Shown here piece by piece: positions 8,211-17,425 of a stretch of 64,000 nt of DNA (the first letter of the stretch is position 1; every line of letters begins with the position of its first letter). The DNA is taken from the NCBI GenBank assembly GCA_000722615.1, contig JOKI01000001.1:328176-392175 (forward strand), given 5' to 3'. The translations under genes were made by a program, and so were the position numbers. Source of the stretch: Pseudorhizobium pelagicum. Lineage in GTDB: Bacteria; Pseudomonadota; Alphaproteobacteria; Rhizobiales; Rhizobiaceae. The notes under the pieces were generated by a model. The model was not told the DNA's origin, did no database searches, and was given only the letters and a program-made list of their open reading frames with translations.

Positions 8211-9878
8211 GTGCAGCTTTCCCGGCAAATGACCAAGCCTGCGATCCGCCGGCCATCGCACGCCCTGTCGCAGGGCGCCCTGCTGACGGCGGCGATCGTC
8301 GCCATGCCAATCCTCGCCGTCCTGTGGATCGCCGTTGCCGGCGGCGACGACAGCTGGCGCCATGTGATGACCAACGTCGTGCCGCGGGCGACGGGGCGCA
8401 CGATGGAGCTTCTGCTTCTGACCGGGCTGGTAACGGCCGTTGTTGGAATCGTGACCGCCTGGCTGGTGACGACCTTCGACTTCCCTCTGCGGCGCCTTCT
8501 GTCGATCGTGCTCGTGCTGCCGCTTGCGATCCCATCCTATCTGGCCGCCTATGCCTTCGGAGAGTTCTTCGACTTTACCGGGCCGCTGCAGAGCGGTTAT
8601 CGCGCGCTCTTCGGCTTCGAGACCTCCCGCGACTACTGGTTTCCAGACATCCGTTCCATGGGCGGCGCCGTGCTCGTGCTGAGCTCGGTGTTGTACCCCT
8701 ATGTCTACCTTGCCTGCCGCTCCATGTTCCTGATGCAGGGCCGCGCGGCAGCGGATGTGGCCAGGACGCTCGGCGCCAGCCCCCTGAAGGTGTTCTGGCG
8801 CATCCAGATACCAATGGCACGACCGGCCATCATGATCGGGCTGACCCTCGTGATGATGGAAACGCTGAACGACATCGGTGCGGTGGAGTTTCTCGGCGTC
8901 AACACGCTCACCTTCTCAGTCTACAGCACCTGGCTGAACCGCGGCAGCCTTTCCGGCGCCGCCCAGATCGCCTCCGTCATGTTCATCGTCGTGGCACTGC
9001 TGATCCTGCTGGAGCGAGCGGCGCGGCGAAGCCAGCGGTTCTCGAGCAACAAGACGACCGCGGTCGTCAACGACATGGTCCGGCCCCGCCTCAGGGGGCT
9101 GCGGGCCGCGGCCGCCGCGACTTTCTGCGCCCTGCCCGTGATCCCGGGCTTTCTCGTCCCGGTCTTCGTTCTGGGTGGGTTTGCGCTGCGGCGGATCGAG
9201 AGCTATGCTGATCCGCGCCTGCTGGACGCTCTCTTCAACAGTATCATCGTTTCTTCATCCGCGGCTCTGGCTGCGGTGACGCTGGGCTTTCTCCTGTCCT
9301 ATGCCGCGCGGTCAGACGGCTCGCCGGGAACGGCCTTGGCCGGACGCGTCGCGTCGATGGGCTATGGGGTTCCCGGGACCGTGCTTGCAATCGGGGTCCT
9401 CATCCCGCTTGCCGGACTGGACAATGCCGTCGACGGGTTTCTCCGCACCCATCTCGGCATTTCGACCGGCCTTCTCCTGTCCGGCAGCGGCTTTGCGATC
9501 GTCTACGCCTGCACGGTACGATTCATGACGATGGCGGAGGGGACGCTCGACGCCGGATTCCAGAAGCTATCGCCGCACCTCGACATGGCTGCGCGCACGC
9601 TTGGGCGTAATCAGAACCAGACGCTGCGTACGGTGCTGCTTCCCAACATGCGGCCTGCCATCATGACGGCGGCGCTGCTGGTGTTCATAGAGACCATGAA
9701 GGAACTGTCCGCGACCATCCTGCTGCGGCCCTTCAACTTCAACACGCTGGCGACGCTTGTCTATGAGGATGCCTCGAGGGCGAAGATCGAGGATTCCTCC
9801 GTGGCGGCGATGATCATCATCGCGGCCGGCCTGATCCCGGTGCTGCTCGTATCCCGGTCCATCGATCGGCAGAGGTAA
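8211..9878 (+). CDS. solitary ABC transporter permease, iron(III)-type (FbpB/ThiP-like)
   Basis: A 555-residue inner-membrane protein with about 12 helices in two fused permease halves. Each half has an EAA loop: AADVARTLGASPLKVFWRI with a following PMARPAI, and MAARTLGRNQNQTLR with a following PNMRPAI. The two-halves-in-one layout is typical of ferric-iron FbpB/SfuB and thiamine ThiP permeases. The chosen start is GTG at 8211, eight bases after AAAGAGG; upstream in-frame codons overlap the kinase gene, and the ATG at 8229 has no ribosome site. Neither a binding protein nor an ATPase gene is nearby, so its partners must be encoded elsewhere. The iron substrate is an inference from family resemblance. 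Confidence 0.82.
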   Translation: MQLSRQMTKPAIRRPSHALSQGALLTAAIVAMPILAVLWIAVAGGDDSWRHVMTNVVPRATGRTMELLLLTGLVTAVVGIVTAWLVTTFDFPLRRLLSIVLVLPLAIPSYLAAYAFGEFFDFTGPLQSGYRALFGFETSRDYWFPDIRSMGGAVLVLSSVLYPYVYLACRSMFLMQGRAAADVARTLGASPLKVFWRIQIPMARPAIMIGLTLVMMETLNDIGAVEFLGVNTLTFSVYSTWLNRGSLSGAAQIASVMFIVVALLILLERAARRSQRFSSNKTTAVVNDMVRPRLRGLRAAAAATFCALPVIPGFLVPVFVLGGFALRRIESYADPRLLDALFNSIIVSSSAALAAVTLGFLLSYAARSDGSPGTALAGRVASMGYGVPGTVLAIGVLIPLAGLDNAVDGFLRTHLGISTGLLLSGSGFAIVYACTVRFMTMAEGTLDAGFQKLSPHLDMAARTLGRNQNQTLRTVLLPNMRPAIMTAALLVFIETMKELSATILLRPFNFNTLATLVYEDASRAKIEDSSVAAMIIIAAGLIPVLLVSRSIDRQR

Positions 9879-9904
9879 AAAAAAGGCGGCCGAAGCCGCC
9901 TTGA
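9877..9904. terminator. bidirectional terminator between converging genes
   Basis: AAGGCGGC-CGAA-GCCGCCTT preceded by eight A residues. Read on the minus strand it is a GC-rich stem with a stable TTCG loop followed by eight T residues, an excellent terminator for acetoacetyl-CoA synthetase. On the plus strand the T tract is only two bases, so it ends the permease transcript less well. Confidence 0.75.
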
Positions 9905-10074
9905 AGTCAATGCTGTTCCAACGGAGTGGATCGAAGACTTCATGTCCTGAAAGCGGCTGCTCGGATCCCGTATACACGAGATGGTTCCGTATTTCTTTAC
10001 TCTTGACCAATCCTCATTAACGTCGGGTTAAAATGGCACAGGTCGGGCCGGCAGGCGCCCCGCCCCTACCGCCT

Positions 10075-12027
10075 CTAGATCCGCAGTTCGCCAAGACCGA
10101 TGAACAGGTCCAGGGCCTCCGGATTGGCCAGCGCCTCCCTGTTCTTGACCGCCCGACCATGCACGACATCCCTGACCGCCAGTTCGACGATCTTGCCGGA
10201 TTTCGTTCTCGGGATATCGGCAACCGCAATCACCTTGGCCGGCACGTGGCGGGGGGTCGCTCCGGTGCGGATGCGGTTCTTGATGGTCTTCACCAGGTCG
10301 TCGTCCAGAGACACACCAGGCGCCAGCCGCACGAAGAGGACGACGCGGACATCGTCCTCCCAGTCCTGGCCGATGCAGATCGCCTCGGCGACCTGCGGCA
10401 GTTGCTCAACCTGATTGTAGATTTCCGCGGTTCCGATACGCACCCCGCCCGGATTGAGCGTCGCATCCGACCGGCCATGGATGACGATGCCGCCGTGCTG
10501 CGTCCATTCGGCAAAATCACCATGACACCAGACGTTGTCGAAGCGCTCGAAATAGGCGGCGCGGTATTTCGATCCGTCCGGATCGTTCCAGAACATGACG
10601 GGCATGGAGGAGAACGGCCTGGTGCAGACAAGCTCACCTTTTTCACCGCGTACCGGCTGGCCGTCATCGTTCCAGACATCGATGGCAAGCCCCAGGCCCG
10701 GCCCCTGGATCTCGCCGCGCCAGACCGGCTTCAGCGGGTTGCCCAACACGAAGCAGGAGACGATGTCGGTGCCGCCGGAAATAGAGGCGAGCTGCACGTC
10801 GGGTTTGATCCCTTCATAGACGAAGGAGAAGCCCTCCGGCGATAGGGGCGAACCGGTGGAGGTCATCAGCCGCAGGTGCGAAAGGTCGTGCGTCTGCCTT
10901 GGCACCAGTCCGCTCTTGCGGACGGCGTCGATATATTTGGCCGAGGTGCCAAAGACGGCAAATTCTTCCTGCTCGGCATAGTCGAAGAGCACCTGCCCGC
11001 TCGGCGCAAAGGGCGACCCGTCGAAGAGGCAGAGGGTGGCGCCAACGGCAAGGCCGGAGACCAGCCAGTTCCACATCATCCAGCCGCATGTGGTGAAGTA
11101 GAACAGCCGTTCGCCGGGGACGATGCCGCAGTGCAGGCGCTGCTCCTTCAGGTGCTGGAGCAGCGTGCCGCCGGCGGAATGAACGATGCACTTGGGGACG
11201 CCGGTGGTGCCGGAGGAGAACAGGATGTAGAGCGGGTGCGCGAACGGCAGCGGCTCGTAGCTGACCGCCTTGACCTCGAAAGGCGCCGTGAAGTCGTTCA
11301 GCGTCCGCCCGTCCGTCAAGGACGCCGCGAGCGCCTCGGCATCACCGGCATAATGGACGACAAGGACCGGGACGGCCAGAACAGCGGATACCGCACGCAC
11401 CTTCTCCGCGGCGTCCTGCAGCTTGCCGTTATACCAGTATCCGTCGCAGGCGATGAAGAGCTTCGGGCCGATCTGGCCGAAGCGATCGAGGACGCCCTGT
11501 TCGCCGAAATCCGGGGAGCAGGACGACCAGACCGCGCCGATGGAGGCGGCCGCCAGCATCAACGCCACCGTTTCCGGCATGTTGGGCATCATCGCGGCGA
11601 TGCGGTCGCCCTTCTCGATGCCGAGATCGCGAAACGCCTGCTGCAGGCGCGAGACGTCCGCGGTCAGCCGGTCCCAGCTCCAGCGGTCGCTCGCCTTGTC
11701 TTCGCCGCGGAAGATGATGGCTTCGGCCTCGCCGTGCTGGCGCAGCAGATTTTCCGCAAAGTTGAGCTGGGCATCGGGGAAGAAACGGGCGTCCAGCATG
11801 ACATCGCCATGGATCAGCACGCGCTCACCGGGTTCGCCCCTGACGTCACAGAAACTCCAGACGGCCGACCAGAATTGTTCGGGTTGCGCGACGGACCAGT
11901 CATGGAATGCGTCATAGTCGTCGCGAGGGCTGTCGTAGCGCTCGGCACACCAGCCCATGAACGCATAGAGCGGTGTCTTCTGCTGTTCAGCCTTCGTCAG
12001 GCTCCACAGCGGCTGTTCATTCGTCAT
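10075..12027 (-). CDS. acsA2: acetoacetyl-CoA synthetase
   Basis: A 650-residue acyl-CoA synthetase that activates acetoacetate with ATP and CoA; in rhizobia it returns PHB-derived acetoacetate to central metabolism. The ANL-family core motif [19 protein letters not shown] is at about residues 260-280, then [17 protein letters not shown] and [20 protein letters not shown]. The C-terminal [10 protein letters not shown] carries the catalytic lysine. N-terminal features (APLYAF-like segment, [33 protein letters not shown]) are those of acetoacetyl-CoA rather than acetyl-CoA synthetase. The ATG at 12027 follows GGAGGAGAT; an in-frame start six codons earlier is less likely. A strong terminator lies 170 bp downstream. 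The symbol follows rhizobial usage. Confidence 0.9.
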   Translation of the reverse strand: MTNEQPLWSLTKAEQQKTPLYAFMGWCAERYDSPRDDYDAFHDWSVAQPEQFWSAVWSFCDVRGEPGERVLIHGDVMLDARFFPDAQLNFAENLLRQHGEAEAIIFRGEDKASDRWSWDRLTADVSRLQQAFRDLGIEKGDRIAAMMPNMPETVALMLAAASIGAVWSSCSPDFGEQGVLDRFGQIGPKLFIACDGYWYNGKLQDAAEKVRAVSAVLAVPVLVVHYAGDAEALAASLTDGRTLNDFTAPFEVKAVSYEPLPFAHPLYILFSSGTTGVPKCIVHSAGGTLLQHLKEQRLHCGIVPGERLFYFTTCGWMMWNWLVSGLAVGATLCLFDGSPFAPSGQVLFDYAEQEEFAVFGTSAKYIDAVRKSGLVPRQTHDLSHLRLMTSTGSPLSPEGFSFVYEGIKPDVQLASISGGTDIVSCFVLGNPLKPVWRGEIQGPGLGLAIDVWNDDGQPVRGEKGELVCTRPFSSMPVMFWNDPDGSKYRAAYFERFDNVWCHGDFAEWTQHGGIVIHGRSDATLNPGGVRIGTAEIYNQVEQLPQVAEAICIGQDWEDDVRVVLFVRLAPGVSLDDDLVKTIKNRIRTGATPRHVPAKVIAVADIPRTKSGKIVELAVRDVVHGRAVKNREALANPEALDLFIGLGELRI

Positions 12028-12185
12028 TGGATCTCCTCCACCCATTGGGCGTTTTATAGCATGCTGCAGCGCGAGATAAAGAGGCTGTCGGGCCCGCCAG
12101 TGTTGTGGATTTGCGCGGCAGGTGGATTTCCTATATCGCCAGTCCCAGTTTCCCCGCCCCGTCTATCAAGGCCGATCTTGAACTG

Positions 12186-14039
12186 ATGAGCAAAGCCAGC
12201 AGAAGCACTCTGGAGCGCGGCACCGGCCATCTGCCGGTCTGGGGGAAGCGCGTCCTGAAGGTGCTGCTGGCAGCCGTTGTCGTGGCCATGCTGCTCTTCG
12301 GCCTCTTCCGGGCCGCGGCACCATTCCTCATCCAGGCGGCCGTCGTGCGCAGCGGCATCGAGCGGGCGATCGCGACGTGGACCGGCCATGACGTGACGAT
12401 CCAGGGGACGCCGTCGATCGCCTTCTGGCCGCAGGCCCGCATCGAGGTCAGCCGGATCACGGTCAGCAAGGCAACGCCCGAAGGTGTGCGGGTCCTCTCC
12501 CGCACGGCCAGGCTATCTGCCGCGTTCAGCCTCTACCAAGCCATCATGGGGCGGGCGGTCTTTCGGGATTTCCAGCTTGTCGAGCCTGAGATCTTCGTCG
12601 TACGGGGTCAAGATGGCCGGCTGGACCTCACGAACGACGGGCTCCTCAGCGCCGCCACGCGAAGCATGGCCGCGTCCGGCGCCCAGGAGCCTCTTGAGCC
12701 GACACTCGACAGTCGTGTCGGGAACGTGACGGTCGTCAACGGACGGATCGAGGTCAAGGATGTCGCATCCGGCGAGACCCTGAGAGCAGCCGCCATCAAC
12801 GGTGCCATCCGCTGGCCCCGGCTGTCGTCAGGTATGGATGCGCAGGTGACGGCGCAGATCAATGGCCGAAGCCTGCAATTGAGCCTCTCCTCGCCGCAAC
12901 CGCTTGCGCTGCTTGCCGGACGGAGCGCGCCGCTCGAAGGAAGCCTGGCCTCCGATGTCCTGTCGGGAGGCTTCGACGGCACTGCAAATATCGCGGAATA
13001 CGGGTTCGTTTCCGGCGACCTGGAGCTTTCCGTCCCGGACACGGCTTCGCTGCTCGACTGGGCCGGCGTCGAGCTCGCCGCGCTTGCTCCCCTCCAGCAG
13101 CTTTCGCTGCGTGCGCAGGTGCTGACCACCGGGGAAACGGTCCGGTTCGATCAGATGGAACTGTCGTTGAACGGATCGGCGGGGCGTGGCCTTGTCGATC
13201 TCCTGCTTTCCGAGGGGGCGCCGCGCCTGACGGGAACGCTTGCCTTCGAGCGGCTGGACCTTGCCGGACTGCTTGGCGCGGTGTCCGCAGCACCTCAGGA
13301 TGGCGCCGGCACCTCGTTGACACTGCCACTGGATCTGGACCTGCGTATTTCCGGAGAGGCGGCGGCAGCCGGCCCCCTGATGCTGAGCGCCATGGCGATC
13401 AGTATCATGACCACGTCCAATGAGGCCCGCATCGACATCCTCGACGGTTCGCTGGGCGGCGGCAGGATCACCGGGCAGTTGATCGGCGACAACGGCAGTT
13501 TCGCATCTGGCTCCCAGGCCCGCGTCTTCCTACGTGATGCCGATCTCGGCGAGCTCTCCGCCCGGCTCGGCCTGGCAAGGCCCTTTCCTCTGGCCCGCGG
13601 CTCGATCGAGACAAGCTTCTCCTCGGATGGTCCTCTTGGTGCCATCGCCCTCGATCGCATTGACGGCAGCCTCAAGGTGACGACAGGACCGGGCTCGATT
13701 CCGGATGCCGACCCGACCGTGATCCTCCAGCGGGTCGGCGACCAGCGCTACTCGCCGCTGTTCAATCCAAATGGCGAGGATTTCGGGTACGAACGCCTGG
13801 AGCTCGAGGCCAGTCTGTCCGGCGGCGTGGCACAACTGCAGCAAGCCACGATCGAGAGCCAGACGACCCGCGTCACGATGATGGGGATCATCGACTATCG
13901 CGACGGCGGATTGGCCCTCTCGGTGGACATTGGCGCACCTTCGGCGGGCTCTGCCGCAGAAAGCATCTTCGTCGGCGGCACGTGGCCCGATCCTGTCGCA
14001 GTCGAAGTTCCTCGCAGGTACCTCGGCGATCCCGGCTGA
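12186..14039 (+). CDS. AsmA-family membrane-anchored protein
   Basis: A 617-residue protein with one N-terminal membrane segment (about residues 20-40, VLKVLLAAVVVAMLLFGLF). A long beta-rich region with the AsmA hallmarks follows: GHDVTIQGTPSIAFWPQARI near the start and repeated amphipathic beta segments to the end. AsmA-like proteins span the periplasm and are now linked to lipid transport to, or homeostasis of, the outer membrane. The start is uncertain: ATG 12186 lies at the expected distance before the membrane segment but has a weak ribosome site, and an in-frame ATG exists at 12105. It is divergent from acetoacetyl-CoA synthetase, with no functional link obvious. Confidence 0.75.
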   Translation: MSKASRSTLERGTGHLPVWGKRVLKVLLAAVVVAMLLFGLFRAAAPFLIQAAVVRSGIERAIATWTGHDVTIQGTPSIAFWPQARIEVSRITVSKATPEGVRVLSRTARLSAAFSLYQAIMGRAVFRDFQLVEPEIFVVRGQDGRLDLTNDGLLSAATRSMAASGAQEPLEPTLDSRVGNVTVVNGRIEVKDVASGETLRAAAINGAIRWPRLSSGMDAQVTAQINGRSLQLSLSSPQPLALLAGRSAPLEGSLASDVLSGGFDGTANIAEYGFVSGDLELSVPDTASLLDWAGVELAALAPLQQLSLRAQVLTTGETVRFDQMELSLNGSAGRGLVDLLLSEGAPRLTGTLAFERLDLAGLLGAVSAAPQDGAGTSLTLPLDLDLRISGEAAAAGPLMLSAMAISIMTTSNEARIDILDGSLGGGRITGQLIGDNGSFASGSQARVFLRDADLGELSARLGLARPFPLARGSIETSFSSDGPLGAIALDRIDGSLKVTTGPGSIPDADPTVILQRVGDQRYSPLFNPNGEDFGYERLELEASLSGGVAQLQQATIESQTTRVTMMGIIDYRDGGLALSVDIGAPSAGSAAESIFVGGTWPDPVAVEVPRRYLGDPG

Positions 14040-14145
14040 GGCGACCGGAGGCTATCTGAGGGGAAACGACACAATCCGACACGGGTCGGGGAACAACGGC
14101 CTGCAAAGGCTGTTCGGCATGCTCGAACCCCACAGGAGATCGTCC

Positions 14146-14388
14146 ATGCGCATGCTCAACATCATCACCCTCATTCTCATCATTGTCGGCGGCCTCAACT
14201 GGCTGCTGGTCGGCATTGCCGATTTCGACCTCGTTGCCACTCTCTTCGGCGGCCAGGATTCGGCGCTCGCCACGATCGTCTACGTGCTCGTCGGTCTCTC
14301 GGCACTCTGGCAGATCATGCCGCTCGTGAAGGCCATGTCAGTCGGCGAAACCGCTGCGGAAGCCGACATCGGTCGCACCCACCGCTAA
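14146..14388 (+). CDS. small DUF378-type membrane protein
   Basis: An 80-residue protein with two membrane helices: NIITLILIIVGGLNWLLVGI and TIVYVLVGLSALWQIMPLV, joined by FDLVATLFGGQDSA. The GGLNWLLVGI-to-LVGLSALWQI pattern is that of DUF378 (YuzA-like) proteins, whose role is unknown. ATG 14146 follows CAGGAGATCGTCC. A strong terminator follows, so it is probably transcribed on its own. Confidence 0.75.
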   Translation: MRMLNIITLILIIVGGLNWLLVGIADFDLVATLFGGQDSALATIVYVLVGLSALWQIMPLVKAMSVGETAAEADIGRTHR

Positions 14389-14409
14389 TCAGCGACCTTA
14401 ATCGCACCG

Positions 14410-14444
14410 AAGGCATCGGTCCCCGAAGGACCGGTGCCTTTTCT
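14410..14444 (+). terminator. rho-independent terminator after the DUF378 gene
   Basis: AAGGCATCGGTCC pairs with GGACCGGTGCCTT (one mismatch) around a short CCGAA loop, followed by TTTTCTTG. It lies 22 bases after the DUF378 stop and can also act, less well, on the converging pot operon. Confidence 0.75.
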
Positions 14445-14448
14445 TGTT

Positions 14449-15267
14449 TCAGCTAGAGCCGCGCAGGGCGACGTGCTCATCACGGATGCGGCGCAGTTCG
14501 GTACGCTTGGATGCAAGCGACGCGGCAACCACTCCGATCGTCACGAGCCCGATCAGGATGGTGCAGATCGCGTTGATTTCCGGCGTCACGCCGAGTCGCA
14601 CCTGCGAATAGATCTTGATCGGCAGAGTGGTCGCGCCCGGGCCGGTGGTGAAGCTTGCAATCACCAGATCGTCGAGCGAGAGCGTGAACGCCAGCATCCA
14701 TCCCGCCACGACCGCCGGCAGGATGAGCGGCAGGGTGATCTTGAAGAAGGTCTTGACCGGCGGGCAGCCGAGATCCTGGGCCGCCTCCTCCAGGCTGCGG
14801 TCGAAGGTGAGCAATCTGGACTGCACGACGATGGCGACATAGCACATGGTGAAGGTGGTATGGGCGATTGTCACCGTCCAGAAACCCCGATCCACCCCCA
14901 CCGCCACGAACAGCAGCAGCAGCGACAGCCCGGTGATGACCTCGGGCATGACGAGCGGCGCATAGATCATTCCGGAGAAGAGGGTCTTGCCCGGAAAGCG
15001 GGCGTAGCGCACAAGCGCCAGTGCCGCCATGGTGCCGAGAACGGTGCCAATGCTGGCGCTCAGGACCGCGACCCGTGCCGTCACCCAGGCCGCATCCATC
15101 AGGCCCTGGTTCGACCACATCTCCCGATACCATTGCAGCGAAAACCCGCCCCAGACGGTCACCAGACGGGAGGCGTTGAAGGAATAGATCACCAGGATGA
15201 TGATCGGGATGTAGAGGAAGGCAAACCCGAGCGTCAGAACCACCGGGTCGAAGCGAGACGACTTCAT
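14449..15267 (-). CDS. potI: putrescine ABC transporter permease PotI
   Basis: A 272-residue, six-helix inner-membrane permease. It begins with FLYIPIIILVIYSFNAS, typical of PotC/PotI, and has the EAA loop EEAAQDLGCPPVKTFFKI. GWMLAFTLSLDDLVIASFT near the C-terminus is a PotC/PotI hallmark. It is the last gene of potFGHI, starting three bases after the potH stop. It pairs with PotH to form the membrane channel energised by PotG. Confidence 0.92.
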   Translation of the reverse strand: MKSSRFDPVVLTLGFAFLYIPIIILVIYSFNASRLVTVWGGFSLQWYREMWSNQGLMDAAWVTARVAVLSASIGTVLGTMAALALVRYARFPGKTLFSGMIYAPLVMPEVITGLSLLLLFVAVGVDRGFWTVTIAHTTFTMCYVAIVVQSRLLTFDRSLEEAAQDLGCPPVKTFFKITLPLILPAVVAGWMLAFTLSLDDLVIASFTTGPGATTLPIKIYSQVRLGVTPEINAICTILIGLVTIGVVAASLASKRTELRRIRDEHVALRGSS

Positions 15268-15270
15268 GGG

Positions 15271-16179
15271 CTAGCCCACCTTCTGCTGCTGGTTCTGGAA
15301 GATCATGATCGGCACCACGAGCACCAGGAGGAGAAGAACGGCCACCGCCGATGCGAGCGGCCAGTCGCGATTGCCGAAGAATTCGGTCCAGAGCGTCTTG
15401 CCGATCATCAAGGTCTCGGCGCCGCCGAGCAGGTCCGGGATGACGAACTCGCCGGTGATGGGGATGAAGCAGATCATCGCGCCGGCGATAACGCCCGGCA
15501 GCGACAGAGGGAAGGTGATCCGCCAGAAGGCCTTCAGCGGTGGGCAGCCCAGATCGTTTGCGGCCTCCAGCAGCGTGCCATCCATCTTCTCCAGCGCGGC
15601 ATAGAGCGGCAGCACCATGAACGGCAGATAGGAATAGACGATGCCGATGAAGACGGCTGTGTCGGTGCGGTAGATCTGCACCTGTTCCTCGGGTCCCATC
15701 AAACCGATCGCCTGCAGCAGGACTGTCAGCAGACCCTCCGGCTTCAGGATGCCGATCCAGGCGTAGACGCGGATGAGGAAGGACGTCCAGAACGGCAGGA
15801 TCACCATCATCACCAGCGTCGGCCGCCACCGCGTCGGCGCCCGGGCCATGGCCAGCGCCATCGGGTAGCCGATCAGCAGCAACAGGACGGTGGAGATGAA
15901 GGCCATCCGCAGCGACGACAGATAGGACTGGATGTAGAGCGGATCTTCGGTCAGGAAGGCATAGTTCTCGAAATCGAGCTGCGAGAGAAAATCGCCGATC
16001 CCGCCGAAACCGTCCAGGAGCGGCGTATAGGGCGGCATGGCGATCGCCGTGTCGGAGAGCGAGATCTTCAGAATGATCAGAAATGGCGCGACGAAGAACA
16101 GCAGCAGCCAGACATAGGGAACGGCGACGACCAGCCAACGGGCAGGACCGGCATGGGGGCTCGTGGAAATCTCAGCCAT
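15271..16179 (-). CDS. potH: putrescine ABC transporter permease PotH
   Basis: A 302-residue permease with about six helices. YVWLLLFFVAPFLIILKISLSD at the N-terminus and LLEAANDLGCPPLKAFWRI (EAA loop) are PotB/PotH features, and FIPITGEFVIPDLLGG follows as in this subfamily. It lies between potG (12 bp gap) and potI (3 bp gap), so the three are co-transcribed. It partners PotI in the inner membrane. Confidence 0.92.
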   Translation of the reverse strand: MAEISTSPHAGPARWLVVAVPYVWLLLFFVAPFLIILKISLSDTAIAMPPYTPLLDGFGGIGDFLSQLDFENYAFLTEDPLYIQSYLSSLRMAFISTVLLLLIGYPMALAMARAPTRWRPTLVMMVILPFWTSFLIRVYAWIGILKPEGLLTVLLQAIGLMGPEEQVQIYRTDTAVFIGIVYSYLPFMVLPLYAALEKMDGTLLEAANDLGCPPLKAFWRITFPLSLPGVIAGAMICFIPITGEFVIPDLLGGAETLMIGKTLWTEFFGNRDWPLASAVAVLLLLVLVVPIMIFQNQQQKVG

Positions 16180-16191
16180 CTCTGCTCTCCC

Positions 16192-17349
16192 CTATCTGGT
16201 CAGAACCAGCCCGGCGTCCTTCGGCCACGTCAACCAGACCATGTCGCCAAAGGTGATCGGACGATCCACCAGACGAGAGACGTTGGCCTGGGCTGCGCGA
16301 ATGATCCTGCCATCGGCAAGGCTGACCAGGAAGACGGAGAAGTCGCCAAGATAGCCGATATCCCAGACCTCGCCATAGGCGGCATTGGACGCCGTATTCT
16401 CCGGCTGGTCGAGCGTGATGCGCACCTTCTCCGGCCGGATCGCGAAGGCCACCCGGTCGCCGGTCGTCGCGGCACACTCCTGTTCCACCGTCACCGGCAG
16501 GCCGTCGCAGTCGAGCGTGACGACCGGCGCTTGCCCCGGCTCCGCGGATTTCGAGACGATGCCGCCTTCCATGATGTTGATGTCGCCGATGAAGTCGGCG
16601 ACGTACCGGCTGTTGGGCGCCTCATATATTTCGGCCGGCGTATCGACCTGGACGATGACGCCCTTGTCCATGACCGCGATGCGGTCCGAGACGGTCATGG
16701 CCTCCTCCTGGTCATGGGTGACGATCAGGAAGGTGAGGCCCAGCGTGTGCTGGATGTCCATGAGCTCGAACTGCGTCTCTTCGCGCAGCTTTCTGTCGAG
16801 AGCGCCCAGAGGCTCATCGAGGAGAAGCACCTTGGGACGCTTGGCCAGCGAACGGGCGAGCGCGACACGCTGGCGCTGGCCGCCGGAAAGCTGCCCCGGC
16901 TTGCGCTTGGCAAAATCCTCCAGCTTCACGAGCTTCAGCATTTCCTGAACCCGCGCGGCAATTTCGCCTTTCGACAGATTGTCCTGCTCCAGGCCGAACG
17001 CGATGTTCTTCTCCACGCTCATATGCGGGAAGAGCGCGTAGCTCTGGAACATCATGTTGGTCGGCCGCCGGTGGGGCGGCACGCCGGAGATATCATGCCC
17101 TTGCAGGAGAATGCGACCTTCGGTCGGCTCCTCGAAGCCGGCGAGCATGCGCATCAGGGTGGTCTTGCCGCAGCCGGAAGGGCCGAGCAGCGAGAAGAAT
17201 TCCCGCTCATAGATATCCAGGTTGAGATTGCTGACCGCGGTGAAGTCGCCGTAGCGCTTCGTGATGTTTTCGAATCGGATGAAAGGAACTGCGTTCGGAT
17301 CCGTCCATGGGGCGAATTTGCGTTTTACGGGTCCGAGAGTTTTCGCCAT
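16192..17349 (-). CDS. potG: putrescine ABC transporter ATPase PotG
   Basis: A 385-residue ATPase. It has Walker A LLGPSGCGKTTLMRM, signature LSGGQRQRVALARS, Walker B LLLDEPLGALD and switch histidine in FLIVTHDQEEAM. The C-terminal TOBE-like region (about 290-385) is as long as in PotA/PotG. ATG 17349 is chosen because GGGGAT lies just ahead; an upstream TTG would add only four residues. It energises PotH/PotI. A hairpin in the gap after potF may lower its expression relative to the binding protein. Confidence 0.92.
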   Translation of the reverse strand: MAKTLGPVKRKFAPWTDPNAVPFIRFENITKRYGDFTAVSNLNLDIYEREFFSLLGPSGCGKTTLMRMLAGFEEPTEGRILLQGHDISGVPPHRRPTNMMFQSYALFPHMSVEKNIAFGLEQDNLSKGEIAARVQEMLKLVKLEDFAKRKPGQLSGGQRQRVALARSLAKRPKVLLLDEPLGALDRKLREETQFELMDIQHTLGLTFLIVTHDQEEAMTVSDRIAVMDKGVIVQVDTPAEIYEAPNSRYVADFIGDINIMEGGIVSKSAEPGQAPVVTLDCDGLPVTVEQECAATTGDRVAFAIRPEKVRITLDQPENTASNAAYGEVWDIGYLGDFSVFLVSLADGRIIRAAQANVSRLVDRPITFGDMVWLTWPKDAGLVLTR

Positions 17350-17393
17350 GCCGATCCCCAAATGAGCTGTGTTCCGTCAGCAACAAGAAAGAA

Positions 17394-17418
17394 GGGGCAG
17401 GTCCGTGCCTGCCCCTTT
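17394..17418 (-). terminator. intercistronic hairpin between potF and potG
   Basis: GGGGCAGG pairs perfectly with CCTGCCCC across six bases. On the minus strand it is followed by TTCTTTCTTG, a moderate T tract. It lies 10 bases after potF and about 45 bases before potG, so it is likely a partial terminator or an mRNA-stabilising stem that favours the abundant binding protein. Confidence 0.6.
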
Positions 17419-17425
17419 TGTATGC

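Noticed and set aside
10017-10031. TTAA-CGTCGGG-TTAA, a CtrA-like spacing between the permease and acetoacetyl-CoA synthetase genes.
   Set aside because: It lies between two converging 3' ends, lacks the final C on the plus strand, and has no promoter to serve. Most likely chance.
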